Positions 1-8,033 of a stretch of DNA of 33,647 nt are shown here, piece after piece. The first letter of the stretch is position 1. Each line of letters begins with the position of its first letter. The position numbers were made by a program, and so were the translations under genes. Under the pieces are notes generated by a model that was given only the letters and a program-made list of their open reading frames with translations, did not search any database and was not told the DNA's origin. The stretch spans positions 1 to 33,647 of the forward strand of contig JAGBWK010000040.1 in the NCBI GenBank assembly GCA_017629835.1, in the 5' to 3' direction. This DNA is from Muribaculaceae bacterium (lineage in GTDB: Bacteria; Bacteroidota; Bacteroidia; Bacteroidales; Muribaculaceae).

Positions 1-1
1 A

Positions 2-32
2 AAGAGGATGCATCCAAACGAAACATCCTCTT
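2..32 (-). terminator. Hairpin downstream of the tyrosine kinase gene
   Basis: Positions 2-10 and 24-32 form a perfect 9-bp inverted repeat (AAGAGGATG / CATCCTCTT) around a 13-nt loop. It lies just past the stop of the minus-strand kinase gene. The three A at the window start read as T on the minus strand, as expected of the start of a U-tract, but the tail runs off the window. It could equally end a plus-strand gene lying to the left. Confidence 0.5.
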
Positions 33-69
33 CATATTGCGATTTGTGAGATATCAAATATCGGCTGAA

Positions 70-2364
70 TTATTTGTGATTGTTGCCGTAACCGTAGCCG
101 TAGCCCTTTTTCAATTTGGTGCCATTGACCACGAGCGACAACTTCTTCAGACGTGCATCGTTGTAGATTGTATCAACGAATTTAAGGTCTTTGATTAACG
201 TGCAATTGATGCGCACAACGTAGATTGCAGCGTCGGCGATACGGTCGAGTGTGAACGTATCAGAAACCATACCAACAGGAGCTGTATCGACGATGATATA
301 GTCATACATCTTACGCAACTCCACAAATAACTCATCAACAACCTGCGAATTGAGCAATTCTGCAGGGTTGGGAGGAATTGGTCCAGCTGTAATAACGTCG
401 AGATTATTGATATTGGGTTCATGACAGATTATATCTTCGAGTTTCACGTCGGGCGACGAAAGATATTGAGTCAAGCCCTTTTGAGAGTCAGTAATATTTA
501 GATACTCTGCAAGCATTGGTTTGCGAATGTCCATTCCGATAAGGAGCACTTTCTTATCGAGCAATGCGAGCGATGCTGCGAGATTGACCGACACGAACGA
601 CTTACCCTCACCCGAAGTAGTAGATGTGACAAGCACCACTTTATCCTCAGTGCCGTTGAGCACAAACTGCAAATTGGCACGCATCAATCTGAACAGCTCA
701 GCATTGCTTGAACGGCTGTTTGCTATAATAGCGCCGGAAGATTCTTCCAATGCCACTTCACCTAATACTGGGACGTCGACCATATTTTCAACTTCTTCAC
801 GTGAATTGAACTTGGTGCGTATCATTCGGAGGAAGATAAACAAGCCAAGAGGCAAGCAGAATCCAAGGAAAAGGAATGCACCGAGCAAGATGATTGGGCT
901 GCGACCTGCAGGCTCGCTGAGTTGATAAGCCTCATCGATGATTTCAGCCTTAGGAATTGCGTTGGCAATCATCATAGCTGTTTCCTCACGACGTTTGAGT
1001 AGGAACACGTAGATTTCCGCTTTGACCTGACGTTCACGATATAGGTCGGTAAACATACGTTCATGTTCTGGCATATTGCCGAAGCTATTGAGGGTTGAGT
1101 TGGCTTTGCGTGTGAGTTCACCTATCAATACCTCATTACTCTTGCGAGCCTTAGCTATTGATTCCTGAATATTCTTTCGGCTTGCATCTATCTGTTGGAT
1201 TACTTGAGTAAGCGCCATATTATTGTCCTTTGCATTGTTGAGCAAACGTATGCGCTTCATAATCAACGTATTGTAAGCAGCAATAGCTCCCTGTAGGCTG
1301 TGAATACCTTCGAGACTTGTAGGAATTAATTCATACGCATTATCGGGATTTGAAAGGAAATCCTCGGCTACGCTCATAAGCTCGCCTTGTGTTTGAGCAT
1401 TGAACAATCGGGTTTCAACTTCAGAACGTATCTTATAGTTATATTCCAAATCTGTGAGACTGATTGAGCCATGTTTCTCTTGATATTCCTGGATTTTCTT
1501 TTCAGTATCATTCAAATCTTGAAATACAAGGCTTATGCGTTCATCGATGAAACTTTCAGTTTTCTGATTCTTCTGGTTGCTTACCTCAATACCTCGACGG
1601 TTGTATTCCGAGATGACTTCATTCAGCACCGCTTTGGCGTAAGGAGTGCTCGGAGAAATCATACTGAGAGAGATTACATTCGAACGGCGGCTCGGAATCA
1701 CACTCTTGATAGTAGTTGCAAGGTATTCAGCAGTATCGTCATAACCCATCAAAAGCACTGATGTGTTGACTGGCTCTCCTACGGGCATTGCGTCGGTTTT
1801 GGTAATCAAAAAGTTACCATAAGGGGTGTCGAACGAAACGGGGAACGTGGCGTCCTTCACTTTGGCAAGCGTATGATATTTGAACTTCATTGTTATATCG
1901 ACTCGCTCTTTTGAATCGACCTTGATTTTAAATTTGAGAGAATGAGCCAAAGTGTCGAGCATACCGGGCTGAGGGTATATTTCGACCGGATAGCCCTTAT
2001 ACATAAATTTCTTTTTGAGGCCTTCGCGCACCCAATGCATTTTATTGACGCCCAAATTCTTGGCTACATTCTTATAGACAGCATGAGAAGAAATAATAAA
2101 GATTTCGTCGTCGACATTGCCTGCGCTACCAAACATAACGCCAAGGTCGGCAACTTCGCTCATCATGCTACTCTGAGAATTATCCTGAGCAATTACGACA
2201 TTGGCTTTTGTTTCATAATATTTTGGTTTGATGTAGATATACAAACCTCCTAAAATACCAAAAAGTAAAATTGAGGCGAGAAACCAAGGCCAATTAGCCT
2301 TAATTATTTTAACGATACCATCAAATGTGAATATATCTTTGCCTATCTTTTTTTCAGTTGACAT
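70..2364 (-). CDS. Polysaccharide biosynthesis tyrosine autokinase (Wzc/BY-kinase family)
   Basis: Inner-membrane polysaccharide co-polymerase fused to a bacterial tyrosine kinase, which controls capsule or exopolysaccharide chain length and export. The 764-aa protein has an N-terminal membrane helix (about residues 25-47), a long periplasmic Wzz/GNVR region with coiled coil (about 260-430), a second membrane helix (about 500-520, after a proline-bearing segment), and a cytoplasmic BY-kinase domain. Visible kinase motifs are Walker A (TTSGEGKS, near 580), Walker A' (LLIGMDIRKP, near 607) and Walker B (IIVDTAPVG, near 690). The C-terminus carries a tyrosine cluster (YGYGYG), the expected autophosphorylation site. 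It starts 9 nt after the stop of the Wza-like gene, so the two are surely one operon. No glycosyltransferases are seen in the window, so any linked capsule cluster must lie elsewhere or to the left. Confidence 0.95.
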   Translation of the reverse strand: MSTEKKIGKDIFTFDGIVKIIKANWPWFLASILLFGILGGLYIYIKPKYYETKANVVIAQDNSQSSMMSEVADLGVMFGSAGNVDDEIFIISSHAVYKNVAKNLGVNKMHWVREGLKKKFMYKGYPVEIYPQPGMLDTLAHSLKFKIKVDSKERVDITMKFKYHTLAKVKDATFPVSFDTPYGNFLITKTDAMPVGEPVNTSVLLMGYDDTAEYLATTIKSVIPSRRSNVISLSMISPSTPYAKAVLNEVISEYNRRGIEVSNQKNQKTESFIDERISLVFQDLNDTEKKIQEYQEKHGSISLTDLEYNYKIRSEVETRLFNAQTQGELMSVAEDFLSNPDNAYELIPTSLEGIHSLQGAIAAYNTLIMKRIRLLNNAKDNNMALTQVIQQIDASRKNIQESIAKARKSNEVLIGELTRKANSTLNSFGNMPEHERMFTDLYRERQVKAEIYVFLLKRREETAMMIANAIPKAEIIDEAYQLSEPAGRSPIILLGAFLFLGFCLPLGLFIFLRMIRTKFNSREEVENMVDVPVLGEVALEESSGAIIANSRSSNAELFRLMRANLQFVLNGTEDKVVLVTSTTSGEGKSFVSVNLAASLALLDKKVLLIGMDIRKPMLAEYLNITDSQKGLTQYLSSPDVKLEDIICHEPNINNLDVITAGPIPPNPAELLNSQVVDELFVELRKMYDYIIVDTAPVGMVSDTFTLDRIADAAIYVVRINCTLIKDLKFVDTIYNDARLKKLSLVVNGTKLKKGYGYGYGNNHK

Positions 2365-2373
2365 CTTACCCTA

Positions 2374-3177
2374 TTATTTATTTACGGTTAAAGCGATTAC
2401 AAGCGAAGCAATTACCGAAGCGGCACTTACGATTGTAGAAATGACTGAGAGCTTGAAAGCGTTATCTTGGTTATATTTTGAGTTTGCCTTACGAATGTCG
2501 TTAGGCTCTACATAAATATAATCGTTTTGCTTAACGTAGTAGAATGGTGAATTGAGTGTTTCTGCATCGTTAAGGTTGATTCGACCTGTGATTTTTTTGC
2601 CGTTTTCCTCACGGATAACAAGGATATTGTCGCGCTCGCCATAGACAGTCAAATCGCCAGCTGCCGACAATGCATCAAGGATAGAAAAGCGTGGCGATGT
2701 TATCTTAATTGTGCCTGGACGTGCAACTTCGCCAGCTACATCAACCTTAAAATTGACTAATTCGACTCTAACGAGAGCATCATTTACATCTTTCTCGATT
2801 TCGGCAGTGATTTTATCGCGAATTTGCTCTGTCGTAAGCCCTGCAACGTGAACTTTACCTAAAATTGGAGCTGTAATACAGCCATCGCTATCTACGATAT
2901 AAGTCTGCTGCTGAGGCGTTTGATACACATTGAGCAACGCATTGGTAGCAGGATTGACCAATGGGAGATTATAAAGAGCTGTAGTTTCTTGAATGGTCGA
3001 AGTCACTGTGATGAAGAGTTCGTCACCGGGCTGGATTTTAGCCAAATAGTCGCCCGTTGGAGCCGGCTCAGTGAATTCATCAATATTTTCGAAATATGTT
3101 AGAGGAGAGCGTTTTGTGGAGCATGACACAAGGGTTAGCGCTATGAGCCCCACTGCCAGCAATTTTTGAAAATTCAT
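2374..3177 (-). CDS. Polysaccharide export lipoprotein (Wza-like, SLBB)
   Basis: Outer-membrane polysaccharide export protein, partner of the downstream autokinase. I chose the start at 3177 (MNFQKLLAVG) rather than the longer frame from 3258 because it gives a clean lipoprotein signal with lipobox LVSC at residues 16-19. The extra upstream residues have no signal-peptide character. From this start the protein is 267 aa: lipidated Cys19, a Poly_export domain (about 40-145, containing IQPGDELFITV), an SLBB-type domain (about 148-225, with VDVAGEVARPG) and a hydrophobic C-terminal helix (about 243-263). That helix takes the place of the larger E. coli Wza barrel, an arrangement known in Bacteroidetes. 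No convincing TAnnTTTG promoter is seen upstream on this strand. Confidence 0.92.
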   Translation of the reverse strand: MNFQKLLAVGLIALTLVSCSTKRSPLTYFENIDEFTEPAPTGDYLAKIQPGDELFITVTSTIQETTALYNLPLVNPATNALLNVYQTPQQQTYIVDSDGCITAPILGKVHVAGLTTEQIRDKITAEIEKDVNDALVRVELVNFKVDVAGEVARPGTIKITSPRFSILDALSAAGDLTVYGERDNILVIREENGKKITGRINLNDAETLNSPFYYVKQNDYIYVEPNDIRKANSKYNQDNAFKLSVISTIVSAASVIASLVIALTVNK

Positions 3178-3268
3178 TGTTTGGTATATTAGAAATAACA
3201 TTAATGTCTTAAATTCTAACGCAGGTTTACACGTTTTATTATATCGTAGGCTAAACATTTCTAAAATT

Positions 3269-3299
3269 TTTGTTTTTATAATAATATTCTCTACCTTTG
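3269..3299 (+). promoter_or_regulatory. Bacteroidetes-type promoter for the acyltransferase operon
   Basis: TTTG (3269-3272), a 19-nt spacer, then TACCTTTG (3292-3299): an exact match to the TTTG/TAnnTTTG consensus. Transcription would start near 3306, so the RNA would begin almost at a small hairpin (GTCGG 3308-3312 / CCGAC 3321-3325), about 70 nt before the start codon. Confidence 0.7.
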
Positions 3300-3374
3300 C
3301 CTAAAATGTCGGAATTTGTGCCGACTCAAACCAAATGGCGATGACCTACTGTCGACGCCGCAACAGAATACGAT

Positions 3375-4541
3375 ATGACACGAGAAGAATTCAAAGATAT
3401 AGCCCCCTTTGACGACTCTGAAGTTAAAGAGAATATAGCACAGCTGGTAAAAGAGCCTGGATTTAAGCACGCCGTTACCTACGCTATGCCGATGATTGAT
3501 TATTCTACGTTTGCTGAACAGCTACTTAAAATCGAATCAAAGGAATCGTTCCAGCGCGAAATAATAGTTCCATTCCTTGATATGCTCGCTTCGAAAACGT
3601 CGGACGGTGTCACTCTCGACGGAACAGAAAATTGCCCCAAAAGCCAACAATTCACATACATATCAAACCACCGCGACATTGTGCTCGATGCCTCATTTCT
3701 ATACTCTTCGTTAGTGCGCGAGGGGTATCCCTCAGGCGAAGTTGCATTGGGCGACAATCTGTTGATATTCGACTGGATTGAGCGTTTGGTGAAGCTCAAC
3801 AAAGGGCTAATCGTGAAACGCAACTTGCGTATGATTGAGGCCTTCCAAGCCGCAAAACAACTCTCGGCTTACATTCACTATTGCATTAGCGAGAAGAAAG
3901 AGTCGGTGTGGATTGCGCAACATGAAGGTCGTGCAAAAGATTCAAACGATGTCACTCAAGCGAGCCTAATAAAAATGCTCGCTCTTGCCAACGCCGACAA
4001 TGTCGTTGACAGCCTTATGGAGATTAACATTTGCCCAGTCACTATCTCATACGAATATGACCCAAATGACTATCTGAAAGCTACTGAATTTTTGCAGAAG
4101 CACAAAAACCCAGAGTTTTCAAAGTCGCAGAACGACGACCTGCTGAGCATGGAAACCGGCTTGCTCGGCAAGAAAGGACGTATTCACTACCATTTATCCG
4201 GCTCAATCAATCCAATCCTCGAAGGCTTACGCGACATCTCAGATAAAAACCAGCTATTCAACGAAATATGTAGCGCAATTGACCGTCAGATTCACCTTGG
4301 ATATGAGCTTTATCCTGGCAACTACATCAGCTACGACCGCCTAAACTCAACCACTCGCTTTGCCGATAAATACACAAGTGAAGAGTCAGAAAAATTCGAC
4401 CGATACGTTGAAGGTCAGTTGGATAAGGTACGCCTTACTGATGTCACCGACGACGACCGTCAATATATGCGCCAAATGATTCTTACGATGTATGCCAACC
4501 CATTGGTCAACAAGTATCAAGCAATGGGTAAAGAGATTTGA
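3375..4541 (+). CDS. PlsC/PlsB-like glycerolipid acyltransferase
   Basis: Predicted acyltransferase of the glycerol-3-phosphate / 1-acylglycerol-3-phosphate superfamily, acting in membrane phospholipid synthesis at the inner-membrane face. The 388-aa protein shows the acceptor motif as ISNHRDIVLD (near residues 96-105) and a glycine-arginine motif HEGRAKD (near 181), matching the usual HX4D and EGxRS blocks. The spacing between the catalytic-type His and the following Asp is five residues here, not four, unless the nearer Asp is used. No clear membrane helix is seen, so it is probably peripheral. The next gene begins 2 nt after its stop, implying co-transcription and translational coupling with the metallophosphoesterase. 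The exact substrate cannot be set from sequence. Confidence 0.8.
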   Translation: MTREEFKDIAPFDDSEVKENIAQLVKEPGFKHAVTYAMPMIDYSTFAEQLLKIESKESFQREIIVPFLDMLASKTSDGVTLDGTENCPKSQQFTYISNHRDIVLDASFLYSSLVREGYPSGEVALGDNLLIFDWIERLVKLNKGLIVKRNLRMIEAFQAAKQLSAYIHYCISEKKESVWIAQHEGRAKDSNDVTQASLIKMLALANADNVVDSLMEINICPVTISYEYDPNDYLKATEFLQKHKNPEFSKSQNDDLLSMETGLLGKKGRIHYHLSGSINPILEGLRDISDKNQLFNEICSAIDRQIHLGYELYPGNYISYDRLNSTTRFADKYTSEESEKFDRYVEGQLDKVRLTDVTDDDRQYMRQMILTMYANPLVNKYQAMGKEI

Positions 4542-4543
4542 TT

Positions 4544-5743
4544 ATGAGGTTTACTCTAATAGCTTTTTTTGTAATTCTAATACTCGATTTGTTGATATGG
4601 CTGTATCTTCATAGAGCCATAAATCGACGCGCCGAATCGTTGCGCTTACGCAAAATATTAATCATAGCTAACATCACAATCTCAGCAATAGCCATTTGCG
4701 CCTTAATTTCATTCCCAATCATAGGCCTAAGTGGCGACTCCGACAAATCGTTTTTGGTTGTAATGTGGATGCTATGGGTGTCGCTACTATTCACCATACC
4801 ACAATGCGTAATCATACTGTTCGATTTGATTGGCGCGATCCCCTTAATTTTCAAAAAGAGACGGCTCGAGCCTGTAACGATAGCTGGTGCATTCATTGCA
4901 ATCGCCGTTGTAGGGTGTATAATCTGGGGAACATTCATCAACCGCTATTCCATTCAAGTCAAAGAGGTTGACGTAGAAATCGAAGGATTGCCAGAAAGTT
5001 TCGACGGCTATACAATTGCACAGATTTCCGACCTTCACGTAGGCAGCTATGGTGGCGACACAACATTTGTGGCTCGCATTGTAGAGCGCATCAACAGCCT
5101 ACAGCCCGACATCGTTATTTTCACTGGCGACTTAGTCAACCGCCACGCATCTGAAGCTGAGCCATTTATGCCTGCGTTGAGTCAACTCAGCGGACGCGAC
5201 GGGCAATATGCAATTTTAGGCAATCACGACTATGCCGACTACTACTACCCTCGCGACTCTATCAACCTCAAACGTGCTGATTTATTGCGTCTTAAATCGA
5301 TGTACGCGTCAAGTCCTATTATGCTGCTCGACGACCGCCACCACATAATCCACCGTGGCAACGATTCAATAGCCCTCATCGGTGTTGAAAATATTGGAAT
5401 GGGGCGCTTCCCTAACTATGGCTCTTTGGAGAAGGCTTATCCTTCGGTCAGTGACAATGTGGTTAAAATCCTACTGTCGCACGACCCTGCACACTGGTCA
5501 CATAGTATAGCCGACCAGCCGCAACAAAACATAGCACTCACACTATCGGGGCATACACACGCAATGCAAACTGTACTATTAGGTTGGACCCCTGCAATAT
5601 GGCATACTCCTACCCCATCTGGGCTATACACCGATAGCTTTGGACGCCACCTGTACGTCAATATCGGCATCGGAACTGTAGGCACCCCAATGCGTATTGG
5701 AGCCACCCCTGAAATAACCCTTTTACGCCTGCAAGCTAAATAG
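4544..5743 (+). CDS. Membrane-anchored metallophosphoesterase (calcineurin-like)
   Basis: Metal-dependent phosphoesterase with an N-terminal membrane domain, resembling the YkuE/YaeI group. I prefer ATG at 4544 over an in-frame TTG at 4538, which would overlap the upstream stop. About 399 aa: up to four N-terminal hydrophobic segments (about residues 3-22, 38-58, 67-90, 109-131), then a catalytic domain with the five family blocks in order: DLHVG (metal), GDLVN, GNHDY, LSHDP and SGHTH. The catalytic domain begins after a long helix and probably faces the periplasm. It lies 2 nt downstream of the acyltransferase, suggesting a role in envelope lipids; some relatives act on lipid A precursors, but the substrate here is unknown. 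Confidence 0.88.
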   Translation: MRFTLIAFFVILILDLLIWLYLHRAINRRAESLRLRKILIIANITISAIAICALISFPIIGLSGDSDKSFLVVMWMLWVSLLFTIPQCVIILFDLIGAIPLIFKKRRLEPVTIAGAFIAIAVVGCIIWGTFINRYSIQVKEVDVEIEGLPESFDGYTIAQISDLHVGSYGGDTTFVARIVERINSLQPDIVIFTGDLVNRHASEAEPFMPALSQLSGRDGQYAILGNHDYADYYYPRDSINLKRADLLRLKSMYASSPIMLLDDRHHIIHRGNDSIALIGVENIGMGRFPNYGSLEKAYPSVSDNVVKILLSHDPAHWSHSIADQPQQNIALTLSGHTHAMQTVLLGWTPAIWHTPTPSGLYTDSFGRHLYVNIGIGTVGTPMRIGATPEITLLRLQAK

Positions 5744-5816
5744 GTTATTGGGCGCAGCGCATCGACTCTGAATTCATTCGCACATTTCTTCACGTATATT
5801 TTACACGCAAATTCTT

Positions 5817-7949
5817 ATGACCAACGCACACGTAATAGCGTCAAATCTGCAAATACCTCTCAGCAGCGTCGAAGCCGTCATCGAGCTTCTCGAAAGTGGC
5901 GCAACTATCCCATTTATAAGCCGTTATCGCAAAGAAGTCACTGGGTCGCTTGACGAAGTCGCTATTTTTGAAATACAGCGCCAAGCAAAAATGCTTGACG
6001 AATTGGAAGCTCGCAAACAATATATTCTCAAGACTATCGACGAGCAAGGAAAACTCACCGACGAGCTACGTCAGCAAATTGAGAGCACCTACGAAACGAC
6101 CATTCTCGAAGACTTATATCTCCCATATAAGCCCAAACGCCGCACTCGCGCACAAATAGCACGAGAACGTGGGCTTGAGCCACTTGCCGAGCTGTTGATG
6201 AGTCATCGTCGCACATTCAACGACAGCGACGTCAAGCAATATTTAAGCGACGACGTGCCAACAATTGATGATGCAATAGCTGGCGCATCCGACATAATTG
6301 CCGAGCGAGTCAACGAATCGTCGCGAGTGCGAAGCTATGTGCGCAACGTATATCGCAACAACGCATCCATTTCCGTAGCTCCACCCAAAGGGAAAGAGAG
6401 CGAGGCTGCAAACTACCGCAACTATTTCAATTTCACTGGGCGACTTAATCGTCTACAATCACACCAAGTGCTCGCCATTATGCGCGGAATCAACGAGGGG
6501 CTTTTGAAATCCGATTTATCAGTCAACGAGGATTACACCCTTGAGCATATCAATCGCTGGTATTTGCGCCGTGACGGCAGTAGCAGAGTCGCTGAAATAC
6601 TCCGCGAAGCTATCCGCGACAGCTTCCGCCGCCTTATTCGTCCGTCGATTGAGAATGAAATAATGGCTGAAGCAAAAGAGCGAGCCGACGATGCTGCTAT
6701 CAAAAATTTCGCAACAAACTTACGCCAACTCCTTATGGCTGCGCCTCTTGGCTCGAAGCGAATATTGGCGATTGACCCTGGATTTCGCACTGGATGCAAG
6801 GTAGTGTGCCTCGATGCCAATGGCAACCTGCTGCACAACGAAGTTATATATCCTACACCACCTCGCAGCGACATCAAAGGGGCTGCACGCAAAATATCCA
6901 ATCTCGTCGAAGCCTACGATATTGATGCAATATCGCTCGGCAACGGCACCGCAAGCCGAGAGACCGAACGATTCCTAAAATCGGTATTCCTGCCACCCCA
7001 CGTTGAAGTATTTGTGGTAAATGAGAATGGTGCATCGGTTTATTCTGCATCGAAAATTGCTCGCGATGAATTCCCGCAATACGACGTAACGGTGCGTGGA
7101 GCCGTATCAATCGGTCGCCGACTCATGGACCCATTGGCCGAGCTTGTGAAAATCGATCCTAAATCGATTGGTGTAGGTCAATATCAGCACGACGTAGACC
7201 AACGCAAACTCAAAGAATCGCTCGACGCAACAGTCGAAGCATGCGTCAACCTTGTAGGCGTAGACATCAACACTGCATCGCCACAACTACTCAGCTATGT
7301 GGCTGGTATCGGCGAATCTATGGCAGCAAACATTGTGGCATATCGCAAAGAGAATGGCGATTTTCTCCACCGTGAAGACTTGCTGAATGTACCACGTTTC
7401 GGGGCAAAAGCATTCCAACAATCTGCTGGATTCTTGCGTATTCCTACATCCGACAATGTGCTCGACAACACCGCTGTGCATCCCGAAAGCTATCATATAG
7501 TCAAAGCAATGGCAAAAGATGAAGGCGTAAGCATCGATCAGCTTGTCAAACAAACCGACCGACTCAAAGCCATTGACCTCAGCAAATATGTAACCGATAG
7601 CGTTGGGTTACCAACACTGAACGACATCGTCAAAGAGCTCGAAAAGCCGGGGCGCGACCCACGCGAGAAAGCAAAAATATTTGAATTCGACGAAAATATT
7701 CGCGAAATTACCGACATACAAATAGGCATGGAGCTGCCTGGCATCGTCAACAACATCACCGACTTCGGTGCGTTTGTCGACATAGGTATTCATGAGAGCG
7801 GACTTGTGCATATCTCACAAATTGCTGACCGACGCATCAACCACCCCTCCGAAGTGCTCAGCATCAATCAGCACGTCAAGGTGCGCGTCATCGATGTCGA
7901 CACCGAGCGTCGCCGCATCTCCCTCACCCTCAAACCACTCCCCCAATAA
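5817..7949 (+). CDS. tex: RNA-binding transcription accessory protein Tex
   Basis: Cytoplasmic nucleic-acid-binding protein of the Tex/Spt6 core family. At 710 aa it is of usual length. Domains in order: helical Tex N-terminal region (about 1-190, including ISRYRKEVTG and LYLPYKPKRRTRA), a YqgF-like RNase H fold beginning with ILAIDPGFRTG (near 318), tandem helix-hairpin-helix (about 485-560, GVDINTASPQLL and GIGESMAANIV), and a C-terminal S1 RNA-binding domain (about 635-705, GMELPGIVNNITDFGAFVDIG split across the motif). It starts 73 nt after the metallophosphoesterase with no convincing promoter of its own; a partial TATATTTT near 5797 is not counted. It may be read from the upstream promoter. 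A perfect hairpin follows the stop. Confidence 0.97.
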   Translation: MTNAHVIASNLQIPLSSVEAVIELLESGATIPFISRYRKEVTGSLDEVAIFEIQRQAKMLDELEARKQYILKTIDEQGKLTDELRQQIESTYETTILEDLYLPYKPKRRTRAQIARERGLEPLAELLMSHRRTFNDSDVKQYLSDDVPTIDDAIAGASDIIAERVNESSRVRSYVRNVYRNNASISVAPPKGKESEAANYRNYFNFTGRLNRLQSHQVLAIMRGINEGLLKSDLSVNEDYTLEHINRWYLRRDGSSRVAEILREAIRDSFRRLIRPSIENEIMAEAKERADDAAIKNFATNLRQLLMAAPLGSKRILAIDPGFRTGCKVVCLDANGNLLHNEVIYPTPPRSDIKGAARKISNLVEAYDIDAISLGNGTASRETERFLKSVFLPPHVEVFVVNENGASVYSASKIARDEFPQYDVTVRGAVSIGRRLMDPLAELVKIDPKSIGVGQYQHDVDQRKLKESLDATVEACVNLVGVDINTASPQLLSYVAGIGESMAANIVAYRKENGDFLHREDLLNVPRFGAKAFQQSAGFLRIPTSDNVLDNTAVHPESYHIVKAMAKDEGVSIDQLVKQTDRLKAIDLSKYVTDSVGLPTLNDIVKELEKPGRDPREKAKIFEFDENIREITDIQIGMELPGIVNNITDFGAFVDIGIHESGLVHISQIADRRINHPSEVLSINQHVKVRVIDVDTERRRISLTLKPLPQ

Positions 7950-7970
7950 TCCTATACGGAATCAGATCAA

Positions 7971-8009
7971 CGAGTTGCAGCAATTTCCCCATAGCGTTGC
8001 TGCAACTCG
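7971..8009. terminator. Perfect hairpin between convergent tex and comEC
   Basis: CGAGTTGCAGCAA (7971-7983) and TTGCTGCAACTCG (7997-8009) pair over 13 bp around a 13-nt loop. It stands in the 84-nt gap between two convergent genes and probably terminates both. The following T-tract is weak in each direction (CTGCTTTATG on the plus strand), so Rho-independent action is likely but not certain. Confidence 0.7.
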
Positions 8010-8033
8010 CTGCTTTATGTCATAAATGATTGC

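Noticed and set aside
521..925. 134-aa plus-strand ORF antisense to the tyrosine kinase
   Set aside because: It is a shadow of the strongly supported kinase frame, rich in Ser/Arg/Asn as expected from antisense reading.
3335..3412. 25-codon, arginine-rich upstream ORF overlapping the acyltransferase start
   Set aside because: It has an ATG after the predicted transcription start, but no ribosome-binding signal and no sign of an attenuator; such short frames arise easily by chance.
5790..5805. Separate promoter for tex (TATATTTT)
   Set aside because: It lacks the conserved G of TAnnTTTG and has no paired -33 box.
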